Positions 23,549 to 34,456 of a stretch of 64,000 nt of DNA are shown in pieces. How positions within the stretch are numbered: the first letter of the stretch is position 1; the number at the start of each line of letters is the position of its first letter. This DNA comes from Hofstenia miamia. Its lineage: Eukaryota > Xenacoelomorpha > Acoela. The notes beneath the pieces are model-generated. The model was not told the DNA's origin and made no database searches. It saw only the letters and a program-made list of their open reading frames with translations. The stretch covers positions 283,780 to 347,779 of the forward strand of contig SCFE01000027.1 of NCBI GenBank assembly GCA_004352715.1. Reading direction: 5' to 3'. A program made the position numbers and the translations under genes.

Positions 23549-25245
23549 CCCTTCGTTTACTGTGCTTTTCACCCCTCACAGAATAATATGTAATAAGGGT
23601 TGCAAAATGCACTTAATTGTCTTCAACTTAAGTTTTATTGTTTCATAGAAAGAAATAAAGAAAGAAAACGTTTATTTTATGATGAAGTAATATATAGTAT
23701 AATGAATAGTTTGAATAGTAAATTGATAATAATTGAACAATACATTGAATAGTTTTCGGAATGTCACATTCGTTACAAGTGAGCAATGTTGTTGAATGTT
23801 CATTACATGTTGAATGTCAGCACCGGTGACATCTTTGCTTCACCTTCCTTCTTAGTGTCCTTGGGCACAAATGACAGATCTGCTTGATGTCAGGGACGTC
23901 GGCACCAGCTGGGTTAATGGCACGGCGAGTTCGTTGTTCCACCTAGTACCCAAAGTTCTTGAGGGCGGAGATTGTAGACACATGTAGACCATTTGGTTCG
24001 GCAACTCTAACTGCTATCATTGGTCGAATCAATTATTTTCCCAATTCTCGTAAGAAGACACTTCCTTCTGAATTTCACGAGCTGCTCGTCGACAGTAACA
24101 CACTGGGTTGAACTGTAGAGCCGAGAACAGAGTTGGGTAAACTCATTCCACAGAGATCGTATTGGAACCAGGCGATCCAAATGGCGGCTTTGGGCACGTG
24201 TTGTCATATCGTCAAATCGATAAAAGCATAGAATGAACTGATAACGATCACGAGAGAGCCGGAGCTCGAAAATGAGGAAGTGATGTTTGTTCGAATAATT
24301 GATGCACCGCGCACTTTGTACATTTGTATGTACCCTGTAATATGGCAATTCAAACGAATGCTTCAAATTCTATCTGTATGATAGGTTTGTAGCCACCAAA
24401 TCTTTTGCTATATTCACTATCAGGATTTCTTGTGCACCAATGTTGATAACGTTGATTTGAATGACGGAGAATAAGTCCAATGAATGCATTTGGAAATGTA
24501 AGGTGAACTGCAGCAAGAGGAGATTGTAGTGCCTGAGGCACAAGTCGTGTAGGACCATGAGGAATATGGAGTATGTTGGCTGCAACTGGTCAACCCCTTG
24601 GGTTTGGAGGTTTCTTTTCCCAAACAATACCTTCTGCATGGATTGCTGGTACATCATTGTGATTGTCGATTCTCGTGAGCTGTAATCATCTAAATCTACT
24701 TCTGGGATGATGGCTTGGTCAACACACTCCTTTTCAGTGTAGCTGTCGGCGGTAATGATTTCAGCAGCTTCTGCTGCAGTATAACGACGTTTAGTCATGT
24801 CAAATTGCAGATAATGTGAAATAATAAACAGAATATTTAGAATAATATTTAGAAAATCAATGCCTACTAATGCAGTTGCATCAGGTTGCACTAGTAGCTG
24901 CTAATTATCTTACCTCCGTTATCAATCTTGCACACAGACAGCCAAACAGACACAGAGATTGTGAGAGAGAGAGAGAATCGACGTCGTATAGGAAAGTAAA
25001 AGATCAATACCTACTATTACAGTGGCATCAGTTTAGCTGGTACCTATCTTATCAATCTTGCATTACGGTGAAGACAGGCAAGGGAGGGAAAGTAGAATTT
25101 TATTGATTCTTTCACAAAATAAACTTAATTTTTTAAAAAAGAATTTACATGTAAGTCGTTAGCCCTTGTAGTAAACAATAAAAAATTATCTGTGTTCCAA
25201 ATTGAAAAGGGTCCGTCAGCCCCCCCCCCCTCAGTAAACGAATGG
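23549..25245 (-). mobile_element. piggyBac-family transposon, inactivated
   Basis: TTAA target duplications lie at 23545-23548 and 25246-25249. The left terminal repeat CCCTTCGTTTACTG and the right one, read on the other strand as CCATTCGTTTACTG, match at 13 of 14 positions. This is diagnostic of piggyBac. The transposase relic is on the minus strand within it. A poly-C run lies just inside the right end. Length is 1697 bp, shorter than full elements because the catalytic core is deleted. Confidence 0.9.
23827..24798 (-). pseudogene. piggyBac transposase pseudogene with deleted core
   Basis: ATG at 24798-24796 starts MTKRRYTAAEAAEIITADSY, an acidic N-terminal region. Frameshifts follow, then PNAFIGLILRHSNQRY and PDSEYSKRFGGYKPI-like text (about 24500-24370), then FYRFDDMTTRAQSRHLDRLV (FDD-TR motif) and CVTVDEQLVKFRRKCLLTRI (the DEQLV-FRGRC signature with catalytic Asp) at about 24250-24050. 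After a large internal deletion the C-terminal cysteine-rich region appears (ICHLCPRTLRRKVKQRCHRC, about 23890-23830). The middle and last catalytic Asp region is gone. Confidence 0.85.
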
Positions 25246-25249
25246 TTAA

Positions 25250-28200
25250 AGGTAGTATAGAAATATGCTAAATTCTTCATGGTCTTACTTATTTAATGAA
25301 TGACATGGGATGTGTATGTTTTAGATTTGTGGGATTTTCTTTTACAGATATAGGCAAATGTTAGAATTATATTTTATTAAAATATACAGTTTTTAATACC
25401 ATTGAACTAATATTGAAATTTTCTTAGTAAGAACCTGGAATCGATCACAATTGGACATTGATCAGTCCAGACTTGAACCAATTTGAGCAGCAATGGTGAT
25501 TTTAAATTTCAATTTTGTATAATATTAAAAGTCTGTTTTCTTACGAGAATAATTATATAAGTAAAGATAACAAATTTGATTTATTACATGTAAATTGATT
25601 AGAATTTAAGAATAACATTTTTGCAAAAATTCTTTTCTACACTAGGTAAAATAAGCGAGTTGCTTATTGATGAGCGCATTCATGCATGAATCTTTTAACT
25701 ATACTATAAAATTTGTTCAATAAGATCACTGTTCTCAGCTATTCAATACCAAACGCATCATATTCCATATAAATCATTACAAAAAAATTTCCTAGAGCAA
25801 TTGGATAAGAAATTTATTGGGAATTACCAGCATTAAGACTACTAGAAAATATATTTCAAAAAAATTTTCAAAATGCTTCAGGCATCAATGCAAGATGAAA
25901 CTTACTTACAATTTATGCGAGAACCATTTTCCCTTAAACTAATGTTTAGGAGAAAATGGTTCAAATGCACCTAGGACTTAATGAAATTCATTTTAATATA
26001 TAAGTTTACATAAATATTGCCAAATATGTAATATCTGACTACAAGTATATTTTACTTGAAATAATTTTATTCGTGCACGTTAAAGCATCTTACTATTAAA
26101 TATTTTACAATTTTAAAAGTTTAGATTATTAATATTTTTACAAAATTTGTCAAAATTTCTAAATATTAAATGTTTGAATGTTGAAAACACGTAGTTCATG
26201 TGTCATTTAAATTTATTTGGTAATCGTAATTGTATTTCTCTGAAGCAATTATAAATATAATTAATGAAGCGTTCAAACTTAGGATCCAAAAGCCTGACTT
26301 CTGCTTCTTGTTTGTGAGACAAATATGCATCACACACAACTTTATTCCGTTATATATTATGGTTTTACAAAGAACATATACATGAATGTATAATAAATGA
26401 AATTTTGAGGATGAAACCACTTCAAGGCATTTTGCAAAATACTTTGCAAATCTGAACTTAGTTATATGAGAATTATTGGACAATATCATTATAGAATTTC
26501 TAAATAATGTATTTTATTATATAAAAAATTACAATACAATAGTACTGTTTCGCAAAAAATTGAAAATAAAGGAATTCAGTGCTCAGCCTATAAATGGGAA
26601 ATTCGTGAAATTTAGGATTTCAAATGATGCCCAATCGGCCTTGTTCTATAGAAATACAAATCATAAGAATGTATAGTATGACATAGCCAAAATATTCATT
26701 AAAATACTTGGGAGTCACTAGATATCTTGCATTTTGTGGCAAGATTTTAGGCTGAAAGTTTTAAATTAAATTGTCTTCAAACATAATAAGTGATTATATT
26801 TTAAAATTAACAGAAGCCAACGAGACTCTTATAAAAATACTGCAAAATCGCAAAAATAATTTCAAGCCTCCAAGCCAAGGCAATTGGAAAGTCCTATAGT
26901 ATGTTTATTTATCTACTTCCTGCTGTCCAATTGGTATATAGTATGAATATTTGAGGTTTATAGCTAAAATCGGAACAACTCACCCAACTATATTGGTGAC
27001 TGCCAAAAATCTTGGCAACTGATTTTGAAAATTTTTGAAAAATACTATAGTGCAAACCAATTTAAGATGAATGCAAAAAATTTTATTGAAAATCTCCAAT
27101 ATTGATACTGACTCTTCAAATTTGGCAAGAGCTTATCCATATTATATCACAGGAAAATAATTCAATTGGGTTCAAGAACTAAATTTCGAGATAATAATTG
27201 AAATTACCTGGATCATAGCGGTGTAGGAGAAATGGGACGAAATAATGGAACGGAACTTCAAAAAAATTAACATTGCGTAAGAGTGCAAGCAGACTAACCT
27301 AATGCAGTAAATGGTTTGAAAAGGAATTTTGAAATTTTAGATTAGTATCGCATAACATTCTAAGAATCTAATTGTTGTTTTTGTTTCAACGTATTACAAC
27401 TTTAGAAAATGAAAAAAAATTTGGCAAAGATAATAAAATTGACATAAAGTCTATCTCAACAATCGAACAGAATTCATTAAAAAACAGTAGCAAGAACAAC
27501 AAAAATTGAATTTGCATTTAAATATGCAGCTTTGATCTAATATTTTGCAATGAGTAGCAAATATTCAATAATATCAATATTTTGAAAGTTGTAAGAGTGT
27601 AGTCGACCTTTTTTATCATTAAATTTATTTATGTTCATTATTTTATGTAATAAATTAACCTGAAATTATAAACAACTTGATATGAATGAGAATGACATAC
27701 ATTGGAATTATGATTTGGCAACCTCACTGAATTGAACTCTTACATCGATCGCACAGATGATTCTAAATGTAACATCCTCTACCAGGCTTTATCACTGTTA
27801 ATTCATTGCTACCTTGTAACATTGACTGTGTTATTGCGGGTAAGGATTTACTAAATGTTACTGCTTGCTTAGTTTCTTCCATTACATTACGTAACCACAA
27901 TTAACTATTCACTTTTTAGGTGACGAACCAAAGCGGTAACCTCTGCATCGATCTTCCAGTGGGCGTCTGCCCAAAGCGGATCTCCACATCCAATTTCACC
28001 GTTCCTTCCAATGCTTGAGTGCCACTTCTCAGCTCAATCAAGATAGCTTATGTGTACCCTACATTAGCTCGGTGCTTACTCAAGACATGACACAACTCGA
28101 CTTAATCTCTATTGTGTGAAAGTGTTATATCTATTTGCAACCGGAAACTGTCACTAGTTGTTCATTCAATATTACATGTAGCCATTACCGAAATATATTG

Positions 28201-28850
28201 GCTTTATTAAATAAACAAATATCGAACAACTTCCTAACTTACATTTATAATTGCTACATGTAAGGTCATTATCAGTCGATTATAGGTCACTTAATTTGGA
28301 TCTGAAAATATATAAATATATTCCCTAAGGTTTGGTTATCCAACCATTTGTTGAAAGTTAATTATCTAATACATGTAGTTGAGAAATGCTAGTTGGCTAA
28401 TCGAGAGAAAACCCCTACACCTAACTTAAGTGCACTTTCATGATCTGGCACAGAGACCCTTGAATCGTTCCCTGTGATGGATCCAGACCACTACTAAACA
28501 CTGCTCGATTAGCTCTACATTGTATTAATAATCAAACCATTAATAAGATGAAATAAATAGAATTCGGTGTAAAATTCTTTATCAATACCTACAATAGTTT
28601 TAATCATATTTATAGTAACTTGAAGAGAAGTACCTGTCAATTTGAATTTAAATGTCTGCCAAGATGGTGGCTAAAAATAATGTAAGCAACAATTTGTCGA
28701 AAACGTTTTATCAACAGATACAATTATCTCTTTTTCAACACATGTTATTTTCTTGGTTGCAATATACAAAATCAAACTGAAATAATCACACTTGATTTAA
28801 TCATAATATTTTTTAATCACTTCTTTTTCGATCTTAGTTCTTCTGCAACG
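25250..28850. other. AT-rich DNA, no supported gene
   Basis: This is mostly AT-rich sequence with short chance ORFs. A less AT-rich islet at about 27915-28060 follows an acceptor-like tract (attcactttttag) and is open for about 33 codons (VTNQSGNLCIDLPVGVCPKR...); it could be an exon or part of an LTR, but nothing confirms either. Confidence 0.3.
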
Positions 28851-28911
28851 TTTTTGCAGCTAATTTCTGTTTTATGTTTTGGATGATGCTACACGCTCCC
28901 CTCAGCTTGCG

Positions 28912-31039
28912 TTAGTATCCATATCCTTTCTCCCATATATCAATCCAAACTATGTCGTTCACTCCAGAGAATAACATTATGGCTCTTGGGTTTCTTTCTT
29001 CAATTTCATTTCGCAGGTCTTGTAATTGTACATTTATAGGTTTTCCCTGTGTGTACAGTTGATCCGGCGATATTGTGCCTTTGATGTAGACCTGTTCCTT
29101 GTTGTTCTGTTGTAACAATATTGCTTTCAACTTTTTGTAATCTTCTCTGTCGACTATGGCTCTCGTTTTCTTTGCAGTGTTTATGTACGATTTATACTCA
29201 TGTAAGAATATTTTCGCGACCTTTACGTCCTTGGGAGTTCTCCAACATGGTAGGACCATGGGTATTGTGATGGTCTCTGGCGGTGTGCATATAAGGAGTT
29301 TTGTTTTGATCTCTCGTTCCAGGTGCTGGTATGTGCCTTCTGTGGTCGACGCTGTTGCTAACCCTATAGTGGCATAACCATAGTTCCTCTGTTAGCTCTA
29401 CTCTTGAGGTAATACACTCTACGTTGATGGCGAGTTGATTATATGGTCGTAGTAATTCTTCCAGTTCCATTCTTGTAAAGGCTTCAGTGAACATAAGTTT
29501 CATCATTGCTACCATTTGTTGTTCTCAGATGCACTGGAAGTTCCTTTCTCTTATGTCTTTAGACTCTTTTGTTATTTTGATTTCAACCAAGAAACGCTCA
29601 TCATCCATGTCAATCCACTCGATTGTCTTGGCTGGACTGATCTCTCCCCACTTTTCTATGTTAATTCTGTCGATCGTTTGCTGTGTTTTGGGAAATAGCA
29701 ATAGTCTAGATGATGTCAATAATTGTTCTTCTTCCAGCATTTCTGCTTGGGACTTCGTCACCATCTTGCACACCTCTACCAGTTCTGTAATTCCTCCTCT
29801 TTTCATCATTTCAGCGCTTTTAAGGATCTTAGTGAATGTGCAGTGTGGACTATCTTTTTCATAGCATCTCATTTCATAATCTAATATATTCTGCACGTTC
29901 TTCTGTGTTATTATGTTGCGGATTTCTGCTGTGCTTGCAAGTTTCCTTTTTATGATCTTCTTGGTTGTGAGCCATGGCTGATTTTGAAGCTGTTTCACCC
30001 GTGTCTTGGATGTTGCTCCCCACATGTATTTTCTCATTGGTTCATCAAATATAGTAATTTCGCTGGGGCATATCCCCCTCTTGTTAGCAATGCTTATTGC
30101 TGATATCTTCCCCAATGGGTTTTCTTGCATAATGATCCTGCTTAGTAATTTTTCCATGGCTTGCACTGGTTTTTCCGTTCAGTTTGGTGATTCTAATTTC
30201 CCGGTATGTCCCTTTAACAACCAATTCTTTGTTTGTGTGTTGATCGGGGATATTGCAATTTCATATCGTTTTGCTTTTGTTACTCTATGCTGGGTTTGTC
30301 GCGAGATCGGTAATTTTAATTCCACTTCTTCTGTTGTGAAGATGGCTAATATCCATGCTGTGGTTCTGAAATGTATCTCTGGTGCGTTCTTCTCCTCGAA
30401 TATCATTTGCTTAAAATCTTTCTTTGTATTTAGTTCATAGGCGCGGTTTACTTCCGTTAAGGCTACTTCAATTGATTTGTGGAATTTTCTCGATGGTGCA
30501 TCAATTCTTATCTTGGGCCATCCCTCTTCTACTTTTTGCTGTAGTTTCATTGTTTTCCAGATTGTTTGAATCTGTTGTAGATGCTCTTGGCGTTGTGTGA
30601 GGCTGCACTCTATAAATAGCATATTTGCCTTTTTGATGCCCTCCATGTCCATTGTTAATTCTATAGTTTTTGTTTGCCTGTATAAATCAATTGCTATGCA
30701 CGGGTCTACCATAATTCGATAAATCTGCGCCCAGTAGTCTATCTGAAAATCCAGGCGTATCAATTCTGGGATTGTAGTGTTTGTATTTGACTTTTCCCAT
30801 GGGAAAATATTTTCTCCCATCTGACATGCTATTTCCAGATGGTCAGGAATCTCCTCTTGCGTTGTGATCATTATTAGTACAATTCTAATGTTTTGTACTC
30901 TTGCCATCCTAGTTGTGTCATCTATCTTCTTTTGTAATGCTTTCGTGTACTCTTTCTGTTTCAGGATGTGTATAATTGTGAGATTGTCTGCATCCATATT
31001 GATTTCTGGTATCTCCGCTATTTTATACTTGTATGCCAT
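28912..31039 (-). pseudogene. Intronless ~709-codon ORF of unknown family, broken by two TGA codons and a frameshift
   Basis: Starting at ATG 31039-31037, one reading frame runs 286 codons to a TGA (30181-30179), continues in the same frame from 30166 to a second TGA (29527-29525), and resumes in the same frame at 29515. Between about 29390 and 29200 the frame shifts, and the last part, read from about 29385, ends at 28912. The total span is 2128 nt, one more than a multiple of three. No introns are needed. The product is rich in Ile, Lys, Glu, Gln and Thr and poor in Cys, with helical-looking segments such as LTIIHILKQKEYTKALQKK and KRGGITELVEVCKMVTKSQ. I see no reverse transcriptase, DDE, helicase, protease or zinc-knuckle motif and no signal peptide. 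The DNA is visibly less AT-rich than both flanks. It could be an endogenised viral structural gene, a transposon gene or a processed host gene; I cannot decide. A 1000-N gap begins 190 bp upstream. Confidence 0.6.
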
Positions 31040-31229
31040 TATCGCTTGGGCTTTATTGTAGCATCATCCAAAAGCAACTAAGCTGCAAGCGAAGAACAAC
31101 GTCGAATGATTAATAATAATTAGAATTGATTGTAAAATTTAGTTAATGATCTTAGTTATTTTGTAAGATGCAACTAAGCCTCAATATTGTTCAAATTAAG
31201 AAAAACTTGTTAGCTGATCAAGTAACATT

Positions 31230-32229
31230 NNNNNNNNNNNNNNNNNNNNNNNNNNNNNNNNNNNNNNNNNNNNNNNNNNNNNNNNNNNNNNNNNNNNNNN
31301 NNNNNNNNNNNNNNNNNNNNNNNNNNNNNNNNNNNNNNNNNNNNNNNNNNNNNNNNNNNNNNNNNNNNNNNNNNNNNNNNNNNNNNNNNNNNNNNNNNNN
31401 NNNNNNNNNNNNNNNNNNNNNNNNNNNNNNNNNNNNNNNNNNNNNNNNNNNNNNNNNNNNNNNNNNNNNNNNNNNNNNNNNNNNNNNNNNNNNNNNNNNN
31501 NNNNNNNNNNNNNNNNNNNNNNNNNNNNNNNNNNNNNNNNNNNNNNNNNNNNNNNNNNNNNNNNNNNNNNNNNNNNNNNNNNNNNNNNNNNNNNNNNNNN
31601 NNNNNNNNNNNNNNNNNNNNNNNNNNNNNNNNNNNNNNNNNNNNNNNNNNNNNNNNNNNNNNNNNNNNNNNNNNNNNNNNNNNNNNNNNNNNNNNNNNNN
31701 NNNNNNNNNNNNNNNNNNNNNNNNNNNNNNNNNNNNNNNNNNNNNNNNNNNNNNNNNNNNNNNNNNNNNNNNNNNNNNNNNNNNNNNNNNNNNNNNNNNN
31801 NNNNNNNNNNNNNNNNNNNNNNNNNNNNNNNNNNNNNNNNNNNNNNNNNNNNNNNNNNNNNNNNNNNNNNNNNNNNNNNNNNNNNNNNNNNNNNNNNNNN
31901 NNNNNNNNNNNNNNNNNNNNNNNNNNNNNNNNNNNNNNNNNNNNNNNNNNNNNNNNNNNNNNNNNNNNNNNNNNNNNNNNNNNNNNNNNNNNNNNNNNNN
32001 NNNNNNNNNNNNNNNNNNNNNNNNNNNNNNNNNNNNNNNNNNNNNNNNNNNNNNNNNNNNNNNNNNNNNNNNNNNNNNNNNNNNNNNNNNNNNNNNNNNN
32101 NNNNNNNNNNNNNNNNNNNNNNNNNNNNNNNNNNNNNNNNNNNNNNNNNNNNNNNNNNNNNNNNNNNNNNNNNNNNNNNNNNNNNNNNNNNNNNNNNNNN
32201 NNNNNNNNNNNNNNNNNNNNNNNNNNNNN
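31230..32229. other. Assembly gap, exactly 1000 N
   Basis: The round size indicates a gap of unknown length. It separates the unidentified minus-strand ORF from the RLE LINE piece. Confidence 0.95.
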
Positions 32230-32756
32230 GAGTAGAAGTAAGTGATAAGTGTAGGCTATGTAGGAAATAGGCGGAGACAGTAGATCATCTGATAGCAGGG
32301 TGTGAGAAGTTGGCACAGAATGAGTATAAGTTCAGGCATGACAAGGTAGGAAGAATGGTACACTGGAGTTTGAGCAGGCAGCATGGGTTAGAAGCAGGAG
32401 ACAAGTGGTATGAGCATAAGCCACAGGGCGTCATAGAAAATGAGAAGGTTAAGATACTGTGGGATTTCAACATACAGACAAGCAAAGTGATAGAAGCACG
32501 GAGGCCAGACATAGTAGTAGTAGACAAAGAGAAAAGATTAGGAGCTGTGATAGACATAGCAGTACCAAAGGACAGAAATGTAGAAAGCAAGGAGAAAGAT
32601 AAGATAGACAAGTACAGAGAGTTAGCAGAGGAAATAGAAAGGCTGTGGAAGTTAAAGAAAGTTGAAGTAGTCCCGGTAGTTGTAGGAGCACTAGGAGCAG
32701 TGAGTAAGAAGCATAAGAGATACTTGGAGGAGTTGGGAGTACCAAAGTGGGCCTGA
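32230..32756 (+). pseudogene. 3' part of an RLE-type LINE: zinc knuckle and restriction-like endonuclease
   Basis: The frame enters from the gap. KCRLCRK-stop-AETVDHLIAGC is a C-x2-C...H-x4-C knuckle, with an in-frame TAG near 32267. Then come YKFRHDKVGRMVHWSLSRQH, ENEKVKILWDFNIQTSKVIE and ARRPDIVVVDKEKRLGAVID, the PD...D core of the restriction-like endonuclease found in R2/R4/NeSL/Hero LINEs, followed by RELAEEIERLWKLKKVEVVP, VVVGALGAV and a terminal YLEELGVPKWA to TGA. The 3' UTR ends in (AAT)n at 32836. Apart from the TAG it is intact. The family is confident, the clade is not. Confidence 0.8.
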
Positions 32757-32834
32757 GGAAAGCTCTCAGACTCCCTGGGAACTGGTGAGTTCCCCGAGCT
32801 GAGAGGGATACCAGCATGAAGCTGTGAGATGCAA

Positions 32835-32835
<1 letters not shown>

Positions 32836-32875
<40 letters not shown>

Positions 32876-32932
32876 CTAATAATAATATTAATAATTTAAT
32901 AACAATAATAACGATAATAATAATAATAATAT
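32836..32932 (+). repeat. (AAT)n 3' tail of the RLE LINE
   Basis: A nearly pure (AAT)n run turns into mixed ATT/AAT/AAC triplets. It begins 80 bp after the LINE stop codon, as a LINE tail or microsatellite target would. Confidence 0.7.
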
Positions 32933-33748
32933 ACATTTTATTGCAGCAAACCAAATACAGGTTTTGCAGTAGCAAAAAATTACAAAATTGTATAGTTGTT
33001 ATAGAATTTTCTGTGATGAAAGTCTTGTCTAAATTGTCGTGAAGTAAGATCATTCTAACGGATCTAGACGATATTTTCTTCAGCAAGAGTGATTTAACTG
33101 GATTTCTCCTATCCATTATTCGCTTGTATAGTATGCTTCATATTCCCGTTTTAGCATTTCAGATATATTATATCTTTCTTATGTCCATTTGTGCTTACAA
33201 GAGGATAATCCGAAAAATTCTTAAGGTTTTGAAATCAGAGCCACAATCCATAACGAATTTTAGTTAAAAATAATGATTTAAAAGCTGTATGTATTTGAGC
33301 TATGGAAAATTTACCATTCGCATATTATTTAATATTTATTGCATTATTTGTATGATTATTTTGAGAAAAATACGGATTTTCAACCGAATTAATACAAACT
33401 ATTGAATACTCGAATCTTTTCGTTGCATCAATTGCTTCCTGTGAATGAAGCATTTATGGACTATTTGCATAGCAAATTGCATGAATCACAAATTTACATT
33501 AATCTTAAGAGAAATATGTTTTAACAACGGTTTATGGTATATCTGGGGCGCATTAACACGGTTTTCTTATTAATTAACTTCATTTAACAAATATTTACCC
33601 TAGAAAGCCAATACGTGTATCCCATTAATCAAACTTGACCCAAAAACATCATCCTAATCATTCTTAAAAGAATTTCCCAGAAGTCCTCAAGGTTTGTATT
33701 TTATTCTAAATTCACAGCTAACAAATCATTTTTATAGACTTTAATTAA

Positions 33749-34385
33749 ATGAAGGTACTTTCAATCTTAGTCGTGGTGAATTACGTTCAACTGGCTTTCA
33801 ACTTGATACATATTGTGGGCAAAGAGGGTCCATGCGTAACTAAAGATGTTCAAGATATTATTAATAAAGCAAACCCGTCGGATGTGGTTCAATTGGGTTG
33901 TTCAGAAAATACGATATTCATTCCTGAAACCATTGAACTCACAAGAACCATTGCTATTGATGGAGCAGGGAAAAATATCATTTCTAAGGTAGAAAACGGA
34001 AAACCACTTTTTAACGCTAATATTTTTCCGCGTCCATCAAAATTTGGCACGATTGTTATCAAAAACATGTCTATTTTTATGACAACAGAAAGTTCAACTA
34101 GCGTTCTTGTAAAGAACCAAAGGACGCATTTAACTATATTAAACGTAAAGTTCAATACAATTGGTATTAAATACACAGCTGTTATTACTGAAAAATGTGG
34201 AGACGTGTTTGTTAGCAATTCGATATTTTCCGATAGCGATGTGGCAATTGACAGCAAGGAATGCGGTGTATTCTCTTTTATTAAGAACCACGTAGTGTCG
34301 TCAACTAAGAAGAGTGGAAGAATTGTTGTAAGGTCTAAAAATGAAAGTGTCAAAGTGATTTTTATGCGAAACAGGATCGAAACCG
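33749..34385 (+). CDS. Exon 1 of a secreted beta-helix (pectin-lyase-like fold) protein
   Basis: The ATG at 33749 opens a 5' coding exon. Residues 1 to about 17 (MKVLSILVVVNYVQLAF) form a hydrophobic signal peptide, so the product is predicted to be secreted. Next comes GPCVTKDVQDIINKANPSD...VQLGC, the usual layout of an N-terminal cap leading into a right-handed parallel beta-helix, then coils of about 22-25 residues such as IAIDGAGKN, IVIKNMSIF, LTILNVKFN, VFVSNSIFS and VKVIFMRNRIE. Cysteines occur in pairs (GPC/LGC, EKC/KEC). The frame stays open to a TAA at 34454-34456, but G|GTAATC at 34385/34386 is a splice donor that leaves phase 1, the phase needed by the acceptor at 46350. AG at the end of TTTTTATAG, about 10 nt before the ATG, may be an acceptor in the 5' UTR. 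The fold is inferred from repeat pattern. I do not recognise a named family or enzymatic residues. Confidence 0.65.
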
Positions 34386-34387
34386 GT
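34386..34387 (+). other. Predicted splice donor (phase 1)
   Basis: The sequence reads ACCG|GTAATC. Cutting here leaves one codon base (G), which the downstream exon at 46351 completes as GGA (Gly). If it is not used, the ORF runs only 23 more codons into a (TA)n tract. Confidence 0.45.
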
Positions 34388-34456
34388 AATCTTTCATCTC
34401 ACCATAATCCAAATATGCATTTTTCATTTAAATATATAGAAGCAGATCGACATTAA

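Noticed and set aside
24870-25106. 78-codon plus-strand frame
   Set aside because: It lies inside the piggyBac element opposite to the transposase and includes a GAGAGA simple repeat.
27767-28258. Possible solo LTR starting TGTAACATCC with AATAAA near its end
   Set aside because: No target duplication, no second LTR and no gag/pol nearby, so the ends cannot be justified.
30179-30181. Selenocysteine or stop read-through at the TGA codons of the unknown ORF
   Set aside because: A frameshift elsewhere in the same ORF and the CGA-to-TGA decay seen in other relics make simple pseudogenisation more likely; no SECIS-like element was identified.
29487-30440. Plus-strand open frames over the unknown minus-strand ORF
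   Set aside because: They are frame shadows of the longer minus-strand frame, which continues across 2.1 kb; the plus-strand pieces are short and unconnected.
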